Positions 1 to 7,919 of a DNA stretch of 64,000 nucleotides are shown one piece after another. Within the stretch, counting starts at the first letter, position 1. Every line of letters begins with the position of its first letter. The stretch comes from a virus. The stretch covers positions 1-64,000 of the IMG/VR virus record IMGVR_UViG_3300004807_000018; one strand, given 5' to 3'. A program made the translations under genes and the position numbers. The notes beneath the pieces were generated by a model. It made no database searches. It saw only the letters and a program-made list of their open reading frames with translations, and had not been told where the DNA came from.

Positions 1-1
1 C

Positions 2-217
2 GTTCCTTATCTCCACTTCCCACTGGTGTGCTGTCGCTGCGGCACCTTGTGGCCCGAATGGGCTCCGATGGTGCCAGATGAAGAGTGGCAAAGAGTTGTG
101 CCTAGGTTGTATTGGCGCGGACTTTTGTGCGCCGATTGCTGGGCACACATATCGCAGCTCGTCGATACCGCCGAGAGGCGTTCTGAACATGAACGGGCAA
201 AACTTGAGATAAAGTAG
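2..217 (+). CDS. Small CxxC zinc-finger-like phage protein (5' truncated)
   Basis: The frame is open to the left window edge, so the true start is probably outside; the first possible start inside is GTG at 26. The visible part has a CRCG knuckle near its start and a CADC knuckle about 30 residues later, the arrangement of a small zinc-binding domain. The segment MVPDEEW next to the first knuckle resembles short zinc-finger hypothetical proteins common in phages. Function unknown. A strong terminator follows directly. Confidence 0.6.
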   Translation, partial: VPYLHFPLVCCRCGTLWPEWAPMVPDEEWQRVVPRLYWRGLLCADCWAHISQLVDTAERRSEHERAKLEIK

Positions 218-261
218 ATCTGTCACCGGTCCATCTTGGACCCTTGTTCCCTGCTAAACAC

Positions 262-293
262 CGGGCGCTGGCACCATGCCACGCGCCCGTTTT
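262..293 (+). terminator. Rho-independent terminator after the zinc-finger gene
   Basis: A GC-rich stem (CGGGCGC / GCGCCCG plus TGGC/GCCA, one bulged C) with a 5-nt loop is followed by TTTT. It separates the leftmost gene from the promoter at about 354, so transcription restarts for the next gene. Confidence 0.75.
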
Positions 294-333
294 ACTTTGC
301 GGCATAGGTCCAAAATGTTGCCTACAAATTGTC

Positions 334-368
334 CATATGCTTATTAATGATGCTATAATAAGCATATG
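334..368 (+). promoter_or_regulatory. Leaderless promoter embedded in an 11-bp inverted repeat
   Basis: TATAAT lies at 354-359 and the ATG of the next gene begins at 366, exactly 6 nt later, so transcription should start at or very near the A of the start codon; no Shine-Dalgarno sequence is present. Perfect inverted arms CATATGCTTAT (334-344) and ATAAGCATATG (358-368) flank a 13-bp spacer and cover the -10 box and start codon, as an operator would. The only -35-like hexamer, TTGTCC at 329-334, is poorly spaced. Confidence 0.7.
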
Positions 369-788
369 AGCATCGACGATCTAGGGGATCTTGCAATCAT
401 CGTCAAAGGGCGCGTATGGGGAATCGACCTCGGCACCCCTCGAATCTATTTCCAGTCAGCCAAGCACCGGAAAGTCTTCATCGCGTTTGGCGAGTACGAC
501 GGAGAAACGCTTGGCTCACCCTCACTGAACGCGTTCATTGAGCCATGCGGGCAGGCTCCCAAATGGTACGAATCGCAGAAGGCGATCGAGATTCGCAATC
601 ACCAACAAGAACTCTGCGCAGTGCTCGCCGCATGCAAATCGACGACTCCAATTGAAAGCGCTGAGGCGCTGATGGACCTCGATTTCTTTGAAGTGAAGCC
701 AAAGACCATCCAGTCCGCCATCGCGCAGATCGAGTCAGGAAACATCGAAGAAGCCATATCGACGCTTGGAGCGCAGGCGGCAGCCTAG
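366..788 (+). CDS. Hypothetical protein, leaderless, first gene of the left operon
   Basis: A 140-aa protein with no recognised domain. The N-terminal half is beta-rich (IIVKGRVWGIDLG, RKVFIAFGEYDG) and the C-terminal half helical and Ala/Glu rich. The start at 366 is fixed by the TATAAT box 6 nt upstream rather than by a ribosome binding site. It sits alone between a terminator and a hairpin, so it may be expressed and regulated apart from the downstream operon. Its position under an operator-like palindrome would suit an early regulatory or host-takeover protein, but that is inference. Confidence 0.75.
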   Translation: MSIDDLGDLAIIVKGRVWGIDLGTPRIYFQSAKHRKVFIAFGEYDGETLGSPSLNAFIEPCGQAPKWYESQKAIEIRNHQQELCAVLAACKSTTPIESAEALMDLDFFEVKPKTIQSAIAQIESGNIEEAISTLGAQAAA

Positions 789-797
789 AACAAGATT

Positions 798-826
798 GCC
801 CAGGCGAGGCGGCAACCTCCCTGGGC
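798..826 (+). other. Intercistronic hairpin
   Basis: GCCCAGG-c-GAGG pairs with CCTC-CCTGGGC around a 6-nt loop, giving an 11-bp stem with one bulge. No U-tract follows, so it may slow or process transcripts between the leaderless gene and the operon rather than terminate fully. Confidence 0.5.
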
Positions 827-885
827 TGAGCCAACGGAACAGACCCAATGACTACTACAATTATCCTCACAAACGGCGGTGCACG

Positions 886-2181
886 ATGAAATACACATGC
901 ACCCACGCCTGCGGGCACACGGGCACCATTCGGCTTTCCGGGCCGACGAAAAGCAGGAAATCGCTTCAGTCCTGGTACGAGTCCAAGGACTGCGAGGAAT
1001 GCCGCAAACAGAAAAGAGAACAGGTGCGCGAGCAGCTTCTAGCCGAAGCTCAGCAGTACGCGTCACTCTGCGGGTTCCCGGCGCTTTCGGGCTCAGAGAG
1101 GCAAATTGCTTGGGCCGAAACCATACGCTATGAGTTTTGCTGCGTGGATTACAGGCTCCAGCAGACCCAGGGCCAGCGCATAGACATCCCCGATCTTGCT
1201 TACGACCGCCTATTCAGATCGCCAATGGGGGCTTTGCGCCAAGGGCTGCTTCATCAACTGAAAAAGGTTCGTTGTTTGCCCGAAGAGGAGGTCGAGGCGA
1301 TCTACGTTCAGACCGTGGACGTCGACAACGAGGTTCTTTCGCAATCGCTACTGAACCGAACCGAGGCTAAGTGGTGGATCGACAACCGCGACAATCTCAC
1401 CTATCTCGCAGGTGAGGCGGCAATGGATACTCTGCAGATCGCCTACACCGCCATCCAGGAAGGGCGAGATTGGCGCGAAGCAATCCTGGAAAAGTCTGAC
1501 GAAGTCGCGCAGGCCCGAGAACTCGCTGAGGAAGCCGCTGAAACCCTGATCGCCGAAGGGGAAAGCGTGACTAAGGGCGCAACTCCGGTTGAGATCGTGT
1601 TGAGCGAAACTCACCGGATGGTGTACGTCCAATACCCACGCAAAGACGATGACCTATACCCCATTGTCAAGGGTCAAGGAACGTACGGGCCGAACGGATG
1701 GGCGATTCCGGCGAACCCGTTCCAAACGCTCGATGACATCGTTGCAGAATTTGCAACCAGGCTAATCGGCGCTGGATTCAGAGTTCTTCTGCCCTCACAA
1801 AAGACCCTCGCGATGGTAAAGGACGCGTCCTTTACGTGGCATCCAAATCGCTGGTGCATCCTGAAAGATGGATTGTTCATTGTTCAGTGGCGCGGAACGC
1901 ACGACGCGCTATACAACGGGCTGAAGCGCTGCGGGGGACGGTGGGAGTCCGGGTGCATGCGCGTACCGGTCAAAGCCTGGGAAATCGTTGAGGGACTCTG
2001 CGACGCTCACAAAGTCACCCTTTCGAAAAATGCGAGCGAGTACATCGAGGCTCAGAAGGCAAAGTATTCCGGCGCATACCTTGTGGATCCCGCACAAGCC
2101 CCGCAAGAGCCAGCACCCAACTCTTTTGACCCTGCATCAGCAGCGCCGGATCCTGCTCTGAGGGACGACGATGAAGATTAG
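886..2181 (+). CDS. Zinc-finger protein with HARP-like C-terminal repeats
   Basis: The 431-aa reading starts at MKYTC; an upstream in-frame extension lacks a plausible start signal. The N-terminus has an apparent zinc finger (CTHACGH, then CEECRKQ about 35 residues later). The middle is helical and acidic. Roughly residues 255-390 contain two tandem units resembling the HARP module found with SMARCAL1-type annealing helicases: a hydrophobic strand, then GWAIP and later RWESGCMRVP followed by an amphipathic helix. The SNF2 helicase encoded two genes downstream makes a split partner plausible. The HARP call is visual pattern matching and uncertain; the gene itself is secure. Confidence 0.75.
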   Translation: MKYTCTHACGHTGTIRLSGPTKSRKSLQSWYESKDCEECRKQKREQVREQLLAEAQQYASLCGFPALSGSERQIAWAETIRYEFCCVDYRLQQTQGQRIDIPDLAYDRLFRSPMGALRQGLLHQLKKVRCLPEEEVEAIYVQTVDVDNEVLSQSLLNRTEAKWWIDNRDNLTYLAGEAAMDTLQIAYTAIQEGRDWREAILEKSDEVAQARELAEEAAETLIAEGESVTKGATPVEIVLSETHRMVYVQYPRKDDDLYPIVKGQGTYGPNGWAIPANPFQTLDDIVAEFATRLIGAGFRVLLPSQKTLAMVKDASFTWHPNRWCILKDGLFIVQWRGTHDALYNGLKRCGGRWESGCMRVPVKAWEIVEGLCDAHKVTLSKNASEYIEAQKAKYSGAYLVDPAQAPQEPAPNSFDPASAAPDPALRDDDED

Positions 2182-2638
2182 CGAGGTGCCAAGCGCTGGG
2201 GTTGCCTGCGCTTACCGAAACCTCCGTTTAGCTCTGAGCGAGCTAAACGGAGGTTCAATCGACTCGTTTCGCCTGACGCGAGACGGCAGACTGTCCTGCA
2301 TGTGCGAGGTTGCACTCACGAGAGCGCAGCTCATCATCGTGCTGGGGCGCAGCTCCATTGGCATCTCCAGGACCGCCGAAATTCTTAGGCATCTGCCGTC
2401 AGGAGTGATTTGCGTAAGGCTGTGGAGTCTGTCGCAGACGTTTCGGTTCTTCTCAACGTGCCAGCGTGGCTTGTCGAGCTACCTAGGGCAGCGCCGTACC
2501 TTGCAGGTGCCGGACACCATTCACTGCGGAATCGGCTGCAGATTGCCACTCAGACCCCTGACGACAGCGAAGCCCAGGCGCTTGAACCCTGACCGTGTGC
2601 ACCATTCGGAGGCCCTCCTAGATGATCCTGAGGACTGA
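2171..2638 (+). CDS. Hypothetical protein, probably frame-disrupted
   Basis: ATG at 2171 overlaps the end of the previous gene. The first 75 or so residues look protein-like, ending near RTAEILRHLPSG. After about 2400 the open frame becomes poor in sense (Cys/Arg/Ser rich), while the -1 frame carries a convincing stretch from about 2389 to its stop at 2592, including the segment VADVSVLLNVPAWLVELPRA. One continuous product of about 140 aa would need a single -1 shift or a one-base correction near 2390-2410. No canonical slippery heptamer is present. Function unknown. Confidence 0.45.
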   Translation: MKISEVPSAGVACAYRNLRLALSELNGGSIDSFRLTRDGRLSCMCEVALTRAQLIIVLGRSSIGISRTAEILRHLPSGVICVRLWSLSQTFRFFSTCQRGLSSYLGQRRTLQVPDTIHCGIGCRLPLRPLTTAKPRRLNPDRVHHSEALLDDPED

Positions 2639-4091
2639 GCCAATGAAACAGCAGCTCGCGGCAGTGCAGAAGCTGAAGCCGTTCAAGGTGGGCGCTTTGT
2701 TCATGGACATGGGCACAGGGAAATCGCTTGCGGCGATCATGCTCGCGCTCTCAAGGCGAAAGGTGAGGCGCGTTGTGTGGTTTTGCCCCATCACACTCAA
2801 ACCCACCATCGAAGTGGAGATCGAAAAGCACGTCGAAGACGCATCCGTGTACGTCTTCGATGACTCAACGTCGTCGACCCACATTCCGAATGCCTATTGG
2901 TACGTGGTTGGCATCGAGTCGATGAGCAGTAGCGACCGTGTCCGGCTCGCAGTGAAGAAACTGATCGATCCGCACACCATGGTGATCCTAGACGAGTCGG
3001 GCTACTGCGCCAACCACAAAGCTGAGCGCACGCGGTGGATTACGGGACTCTCAAGGCCAGCACTGTACCGCCTGATGCTCACAGGCACACCCATTCAAAA
3101 GGGCATACAGGATCTGTTCAGCCAAATGTTCTTTCTCGACGAAAGGATCCTCGGCTACAAAAGCTTCTACTCGTTTGCGGCGAACCATCTGGAATACCAC
3201 GAGCGCAAACGTGGGCTTGTGGTTAGGGCTCACAACGTGCCGTGGATCTCTGCGAAGATCGCCCCGTACGTGTACCAGGTCACCAAAGCCGAATGCCTTG
3301 ATCTGCCAGAGAAGCTCTTTGAACACCACTGGGTCCGCATGACTTGGGAACAAGAAGAGCTTTACAGCCGGGCAAAAGAAACTCTCTTCGCCGAACTCAT
3401 GGAATGCGACGACTCGGACAAAGAAAGCGTGCTCGTCTACCGGCTCTTCAACGCGTGTCGACAGGCAGCTTGTGGGTTCTGGAACGAATATCCGCGCCTG
3501 AGCGGGCGAAAGGGCGACGTAACCCCTACCGTGCACGAGGCGGAGCATCGGCGGCTCGAAACTCTCGAGTCAGTCCTGAGGCAGATTCCCGAGGACGAGA
3601 AGGTCATCATCTGGGCTGAATGGCTGCGCGACGTCGATGACATCAAAGCCATGATCGCCAGAGTGTACGGAGAAGACCAGGCTAGCGAACTGACCGGCAG
3701 GTACAAAGGCAAAGCTCGCGAGCGTGAGGTTAGCCTCTTCCGTGGCCACAGGCGGTTTCTCGTCGGACTTGCCAGCACAGGCGGCCACGGCTACACATTC
3801 ACTGAGGCTTCTTACGCTGGGTTCTACTCCCTGGGTCTTCAGTACCCACTGTACGTCCAGGCTCAGGACCGAATCCACCGCATCAGCCAGACAAAGCCGT
3901 GCACCTATTTCACGATCAACATGCAAGGCACGATCGACGGCACGCTTATGGACCTCATGTCTCGTAAGCAGAGCATCGCTGAGTACCTGCGAGAAAACAT
4001 AGAATCAATCAAGGACAAGACAACCAGGGTTTCCGCACTTCGGAGACTGATGGGGCAAATCAAGGCAGACGAACAAAAAATAGCATCATGA
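2622..4091 (+). CDS. SNF2-family DEAD/DEAH helicase
   Basis: A 489-aa superfamily 2 ATPase/translocase. Visible motifs are a Q-like PMKQQLAAVQ at the N-terminus, Walker A MGTGKS at residues 30-35, motif II LDESG near 125 (DES in place of DEAH), motif III LTGTP near 155, and motif VI QAQDRIHRISQTK near 405-417, the SNF2 hallmark. GGAGG lies 9 nt before the ATG at 2622. The end overlaps the next gene by ATGA. SNF2 proteins remodel protein-DNA complexes or anneal DNA. With a HARP-like protein upstream and ParB/PAPS-reductase genes downstream, a DNA-processing or DNA-modification role is plausible but unproven. Confidence 0.9.
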   Translation: MILRTEPMKQQLAAVQKLKPFKVGALFMDMGTGKSLAAIMLALSRRKVRRVVWFCPITLKPTIEVEIEKHVEDASVYVFDDSTSSTHIPNAYWYVVGIESMSSSDRVRLAVKKLIDPHTMVILDESGYCANHKAERTRWITGLSRPALYRLMLTGTPIQKGIQDLFSQMFFLDERILGYKSFYSFAANHLEYHERKRGLVVRAHNVPWISAKIAPYVYQVTKAECLDLPEKLFEHHWVRMTWEQEELYSRAKETLFAELMECDDSDKESVLVYRLFNACRQAACGFWNEYPRLSGRKGDVTPTVHEAEHRRLETLESVLRQIPEDEKVIIWAEWLRDVDDIKAMIARVYGEDQASELTGRYKGKAREREVSLFRGHRRFLVGLASTGGHGYTFTEASYAGFYSLGLQYPLYVQAQDRIHRISQTKPCTYFTINMQGTIDGTLMDLMSRKQSIAEYLRENIESIKDKTTRVSALRRLMGQIKADEQKIAS

Positions 4092-4477
4092 GCACATTTG
4101 AACTAAGGATCATCGAGCACGGAGAGCCGGAGCTGTGGCCAATCTTGGGGCCTCTCATGGCGAGTGAGGAAGTAGCCAAAAAGCGTGGCGGCTACCCCAT
4201 GTTCAGCAAGCCCGGCCAGACGTGGATTTTCGCGATCCGTGACGGCACGGTAGTCGGGTTCAACTCGGTTCTGAACGGCAGGCCAGCCAGGATGCTCTAC
4301 GCCTTTGCCTGGGGAGACTCTGAGGTCTACGAAGCTGTAGTCCGCGCTGCTGACTCGATGGCTTCCCCGCTCCAATCAACGGTGCTCAAAACAAACCTGC
4401 CGGTTCTTCTGGGCCTCGGATTCAAGAAGGTCGGCGACAAGGGAGCTCGGTACGCGATCGTCGTAAAGGGTGGCTGA
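4088..4477 (+). CDS. GNAT-like N-acetyltransferase, short form
   Basis: A 129-aa protein starting inside the helicase stop (ATGA). It has the mixed alpha/beta pattern of the GNAT fold: WIFAIRDGTVVGFNSVL (beta2-beta3-like), a helix with VVRAADSMASP, then NLPVLLGLGFKKVGDKGARYAIVV, which matches the usual late LGF-K segment of GNATs. The classic R/QxxGxG/A motif is not clear, so catalysis is uncertain. The stop overlaps the start of the PAPS-reductase gene, implying co-translation. Confidence 0.55.
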   Translation: MSTFELRIIEHGEPELWPILGPLMASEEVAKKRGGYPMFSKPGQTWIFAIRDGTVVGFNSVLNGRPARMLYAFAWGDSEVYEAVVRAADSMASPLQSTVLKTNLPVLLGLGFKKVGDKGARYAIVVKGG

Positions 4478-5793
4478 TGGGCAAAAAGATTTACCTCGAG
4501 GTCGATACGTACACGGCGGTGCAGCGGAGGCTACAGTTCATCTTTGAGCACTTCGACAACGTGTATGTGTCGTTCTCTGGTGGAAAAGACTCCGGGCTGC
4601 TCTTAAACCTCGTGCTCTCGTACATGAGGGCGAACGGCATCACGAAGAAGATCGGCGTGTTCCATCAAGATTTTGAGGCGCAGTACACCGAGACAACACG
4701 CTACGTCGAGCGCGTGATGACTTCGAATCTCGATCTCATTGAACCGTTTTGGGAGTGCCTCCCCAAGAGTTCGAAGACGGCCACGTCGATGTACGAGCAG
4801 TACTGGATTCCGTGGGATCCAGCCAAACAAGACATCTGGGTGCGTCCCATGCCCGAGTTCTACGGGGTGATCAACGTCGACAACAACCCGTTCGACTTCT
4901 TCACCTTTGGCATGATGCAGGAGGACGTCTATCGGGAGTTCGGCCCCTGGTATCACAGGGTAGTTTGCGGATCCAAAGGGCGCACGATCGGGCTCATCGG
5001 AATCCGTTCAGATGAGTCACTGAACCGGTGGAGAGCTGCTTCGACGGAGCGCGAATCTTCATACCTTGGCGCGAACTGGACATCAGGGATCTCCGAGAAC
5101 GTGTGGTGCGGCTACCCACTGTACGACTGGCCAGTTGAGGACATCTGGACAGCCAACGCCAAATTCGGCTACGACTACAACAAACTCTACGACCTCATGC
5201 ATGCCGCAGGGCTGAGCGTTCACGAGATGCGCGTTGCCTCTCCTTTCCACGACTGGGCAATCAGCACCTTGAAGCTGTACCGCGTCCTGGAGCCCAACAT
5301 CTGGGCGCGAATGGTGGGCAGAGTCAACGGAGCGAACTTCACGGCCATCTATGGCGGTACAGATGCTGTCGCGTGGAAGAACATCAAGCTTCCACCGGGC
5401 CACACGTGGAAGACCTACGCCGAGTTTCTTTTGTCGACACTGCCGGAGGACACGCGAAACACTTACCTATCGAAGATCGAGGCCAGCAAGAAGTCTTGGA
5501 AGGTAGGTGGAGCTCGAAGTCCTGAACTAATCGAGCAACTGATTGCCGAGGGAGCGCCTGTCATCCGCACGGGAGAAACCAACAACCGCGGTAAAGGCGC
5601 ACACGAGGTGATCCGGTTTGATGACTACCTGGATGACACGGGCGTCGACGATTTTCGACTTGTTCCGACATGGAAGCGCCTTGTGATTTGCATCCTCAAA
5701 AACGACCATCTTTGCAAATACATGGGCTTCGCTCAGACCAAGAGGGAGGTTGAGCGGAAGAAAGCGATCATGGAGAAGTACGCGAATCTATGA
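4477..5793 (+). CDS. ibrA: IbrA/YbdN-like PAPS-reductase-family protein
   Basis: A 438-aa member of the adenine-nucleotide alpha-hydrolase/PAPS reductase superfamily with a PP-loop SGGKDS at residues 34-39. Further features are GVFHQDFEAQYTET, VVCGSKGRTIGLIGIRSDES, and a C-terminal region ending in KRLVICILKNDHLCKYMGF, the layout of the IbrA/YbdN group. A ParB-like IbrB partner follows three genes later, reproducing the ibrA-ibrB pairing known from enterobacterial chromosomes and phages. The biochemical role of the pair is not established; ATP-dependent activation of a substrate is expected from the PP-loop. Both ends overlap neighbours by 1-4 nt. Confidence 0.85.
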   Translation: MGKKIYLEVDTYTAVQRRLQFIFEHFDNVYVSFSGGKDSGLLLNLVLSYMRANGITKKIGVFHQDFEAQYTETTRYVERVMTSNLDLIEPFWECLPKSSKTATSMYEQYWIPWDPAKQDIWVRPMPEFYGVINVDNNPFDFFTFGMMQEDVYREFGPWYHRVVCGSKGRTIGLIGIRSDESLNRWRAASTERESSYLGANWTSGISENVWCGYPLYDWPVEDIWTANAKFGYDYNKLYDLMHAAGLSVHEMRVASPFHDWAISTLKLYRVLEPNIWARMVGRVNGANFTAIYGGTDAVAWKNIKLPPGHTWKTYAEFLLSTLPEDTRNTYLSKIEASKKSWKVGGARSPELIEQLIAEGAPVIRTGETNNRGKGAHEVIRFDDYLDDTGVDDFRLVPTWKRLVICILKNDHLCKYMGFAQTKREVERKKAIMEKYANL

Positions 5794-6047
5794 ACACGAA
5801 CTATGCCAGCGCGTCGGAAGTTATCCGCAACCTCGCGCAGATACGAGCGCCGTACGAGGTCATTCACACCGAAGGCAGATTTAGAGTGGTTCGGTTCTCG
5901 GAGCCGTTCTTCGATGGCTCGGAGTTCTGGGTGGTAAACGACAAGGGTTTCCTCTGGGAGCCCTGCTCCACCGCCCAGGGCGCGATGGATTACCTCTTGA
6001 GTGACGAGGCGCGGGAATACAACCAGGGTGGCCATGCCTCAGATTGA
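5790..6047 (+). CDS. Hypothetical protein between ibrA-like and GNAT genes
   Basis: An 85-aa protein starting within the previous stop (ATGA). Its alternating hydrophobic/charged strands (YEVIHTEGRFRVVRF, FWVVNDKGFLW) suggest a small beta sheet. No domain recognised. Translational coupling places it in the ibrA-ibrB gene set. Confidence 0.7.
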   Translation: MNTNYASASEVIRNLAQIRAPYEVIHTEGRFRVVRFSEPFFDGSEFWVVNDKGFLWEPCSTAQGAMDYLLSDEAREYNQGGHASD

Positions 6048-6396
6048 GACCGTAAAGCTTGAGGAAGCGCAGGCGTTCATTCGGGCTAATCGGCGGGCGT
6101 TTCCTCATGTCGCAGTGCCGACTGCGGGTCAGTTCTACGGAGTGCGCGAAGAGGACATGCTTGTCTCGATCCTTGGAGTCGCTGCCCTCAAATCGTCGAC
6201 GCGCATCAAGGCCATGGCCACACTTCCGGCTCACCGGCGCCGGGGGCTTTCGAGCGCACTTTTGGCTCACGCGATGGCAGGCGGAACGAGATTCTCAGCG
6301 TTCTCCACACAAGACTCGAGGGGGCTCTTCGAGCGTGCAGGATTTACGGCCGTCATCGAGAACAAGCACGGCATCGCCTTTATGACGAAGAACTAA
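6034..6396 (+). CDS. GNAT-family N-acetyltransferase
   Basis: A 120-aa protein starting at MPQIET, within the end of the preceding ORF and preceded by AGGGTGG. The acetyl-CoA pyrophosphate-binding motif HRRRGLSSALL is clear at residues 67-77, followed by GLFERAGFTAVIENKHGIAFM, the usual GNAT C-terminus. It is the second GNAT in this operon. GNAT enzymes next to PAPS-reductase and ParB-like genes raise the possibility of nucleobase or protein modification; the substrate is unknown. Confidence 0.8.
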   Translation: MPQIETVKLEEAQAFIRANRRAFPHVAVPTAGQFYGVREEDMLVSILGVAALKSSTRIKAMATLPAHRRRGLSSALLAHAMAGGTRFSAFSTQDSRGLFERAGFTAVIENKHGIAFMTKN

Positions 6397-6397
6397 C

Positions 6398-6964
6398 ATG
6401 CAACAGAACTTATTCAACTCGAACTTTGTGAGCCCTGTATACGCGGTTCAAGCCGTGCCAGTGGAGAAGCTTCGGGCGAACGCGTACAACCCTAACTCTG
6501 TCGCGCCTCCGGAGATGAAGCTCCTCGAACTCTCGATCTGGGAGGACGGGTTCACGATGCCCATCGTTTGCTACAAGCTCCCCGAAGAGGATGCCTACGA
6601 GATCGTGGACGGGTACCACAGGTACACGGTGCTCAAGACAAGTAAGCGCATCTACGAGCGTGAGAATGGCATGGCCCCGATCGTGGTGATAGACAAGCCT
6701 ATCAGTGAGAGAATGGGCTCCACGATCCGGCACAACAGGGCAAGAGGATCGCACTCGATTGAGCTCATGCAGAAGATCGTGGCAGAACTCGTGGAGTCCG
6801 GCATGGGCGACGCGTGGATCATGAGGCACATCGGGATGGATGCAGACGAACTGCTTCGCTTGAAGCAAATCACAGGCCTTGCCGCACTGTTTGCTGATCG
6901 GGACTTTGCAAGCGCCTGGGTTCCAAACATGGAAGAGGCGGACTTTTACGAAGGAAACAAATGA
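6398..6964 (+). CDS. ibrB: IbrB/YbdM-like ParB-domain protein
   Basis: A 188-aa ParB/sulfiredoxin-fold protein. The ParB-type core is visible: PVEKLRANAYNPNSV, then EDGFTMPIVCYKL, then YEIVDGYHRYTVLK, where DGYHR takes the place of the GERRx box of ParB CTPases. A helical C-terminal half contains RGSHSIELMQKIVAELVESG and a likely helix-turn-helix (DAWIMRHIGMDADELLRLKQ). This matches IbrB/YbdM proteins, which pair with IbrA. Biochemical activity is unknown. It lies 2 nt after the GNAT gene and overlaps the next gene by ATGA. Confidence 0.82.
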   Translation: MQQNLFNSNFVSPVYAVQAVPVEKLRANAYNPNSVAPPEMKLLELSIWEDGFTMPIVCYKLPEEDAYEIVDGYHRYTVLKTSKRIYERENGMAPIVVIDKPISERMGSTIRHNRARGSHSIELMQKIVAELVESGMGDAWIMRHIGMDADELLRLKQITGLAALFADRDFASAWVPNMEEADFYEGNK

Positions 6965-7383
6965 GCGCAATAAGCACCAGCAATAACGGACCGAGGATCG
7001 TCAGCAGCACCTACTGGGGTAGCGACTATGACAAGAAAGGCGCGGTCTATCTCAGCGTGAATGCAGGTACATGGAGGCTCATGCTTCCGACAGCGTTTGA
7101 TTCGCTGACCGAACTGCTCGCGGCTGAAGGCGTGGCCATCACTCGCGGCATATGGCGCGAACGTGGAGTGCTGGACGCCGTCGAGATCCTGTTCGATGAT
7201 GGATCCGAAAGCCCGTTCGCGTTTCACATCGGCACATCGCAGGTGGACAGACTCCCACCAGGCGATGACCGGACAGAGCGCAAGATCGTGCTTTATGGAC
7301 CTGGGCCAACCGAGCTTGGCGAACTGCCGTGCTTCTACCGGCGCGGCAAGATACCCTGTCTCAAAGAGTGGAAACTGCCATGA
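6961..7383 (+). CDS. Hypothetical protein downstream of ibrB-like gene
   Basis: A 140-aa protein starting in the ibrB-like stop. It is beta-rich, with YWGSDYDKKGAVYLSVNAGTW near the N-terminus and a tail containing CFYRRGKIPCLKEW. No family recognised. Its stop overlaps the next start (ATGA), so it belongs to the same operon. Confidence 0.7.
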   Translation: MSAISTSNNGPRIVSSTYWGSDYDKKGAVYLSVNAGTWRLMLPTAFDSLTELLAAEGVAITRGIWRERGVLDAVEILFDDGSESPFAFHIGTSQVDRLPPGDDRTERKIVLYGPGPTELGELPCFYRRGKIPCLKEWKLP

Positions 7384-7559
7384 AAGAGCGCAAGCGAGCG
7401 CCAGGCGGGGGCCGTAAATTCCTCAGCGAGAATGAACCGACCGTGAGGCGAGTGTGCTCGATGCCAGCCTCCTACGCCGAGTTTCTTCGGACCATTCACC
7501 CATCGCAGAGCGAAGCCATCCGCATTCTCATCAAACGCGCGATGGCAGCGAAAGAATGA
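7380..7559 (+). CDS. Small ribbon-helix-helix-like protein
   Basis: A 59-aa protein starting at MKERKR within the preceding stop (ATGA). The basic N-terminus is followed by TVRRVCSMPASYAEFLRTI and SEAIRILIKRAM, a beta strand plus two helices as in ribbon-helix-helix DNA-binding proteins. It is the last gene of the left plus-strand operon and could be a regulator. Confidence 0.6.
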   Translation: MKERKRAPGGGRKFLSENEPTVRRVCSMPASYAEFLRTIHPSQSEAIRILIKRAMAAKE

Positions 7560-7611
7560 ACCTAAGGTTGTAACTCTCCACCGAAAATTAAAGACCCATA
7601 AACGCAAAAAG

Positions 7612-7648
7612 GCCCTCAGCTATCCGGAAATTCCGGATAGTTGAGGGC
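7612..7648. terminator. Bidirectional terminator between convergent genes
   Basis: A 16-bp stem (GCCCTCAGCTATCCGG with CCGGATAGTTGAGGGC, one G·T) and a 5-nt loop lies between the plus-strand gene ending at 7559 and the minus-strand gene ending at 7662. Minus-strand transcripts would get a TTTTT tract directly after the stem; plus-strand transcripts get GCTTTGCTTTG. Confidence 0.85.
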
Positions 7649-7661
7649 GCTTTGCTTTGAG

Positions 7662-7919
7662 TCATTCGCCGCGCTGGATCTTGTCAGCCACCCCGACGTA
7701 ACCCGCGATGTCAATCCAAGAATCCTTGTGGCCGGGCGTGTTGCAAAGCCTTGCCAGCTTGACCCCGACCATGCACATGGCCACCTTCTCGGGCGACACG
7801 TCAATCCCTAAGATCACCGACCAAATGGTCGCGATGCGCTGATGGTTCTCGGACGCCGAGCCGTAGTCTTTGGCCCTTGGCCCGTCAATGAGTTCGTTTG
7901 CTTGTTCCAGAAATGTCAT
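7662..7919 (-). CDS. DUF6378-type phage protein
   Basis: An 85-aa protein with the conserved pattern RAKDYGSASENHQRIATIWSV, then VALCM-like VAMCMVGVKLARL, then HKDSWIDIAGYVGVADK. This matches the small phage family DUF6378, found in many tailed phages and distantly like helical nucleotide pyrophosphohydrolases, though catalysis is not shown. Its start overlaps the stop of the metallophosphoesterase gene by ATGA. Confidence 0.8.
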   Translation of the reverse strand: MTFLEQANELIDGPRAKDYGSASENHQRIATIWSVILGIDVSPEKVAMCMVGVKLARLCNTPGHKDSWIDIAGYVGVADKIQRGE

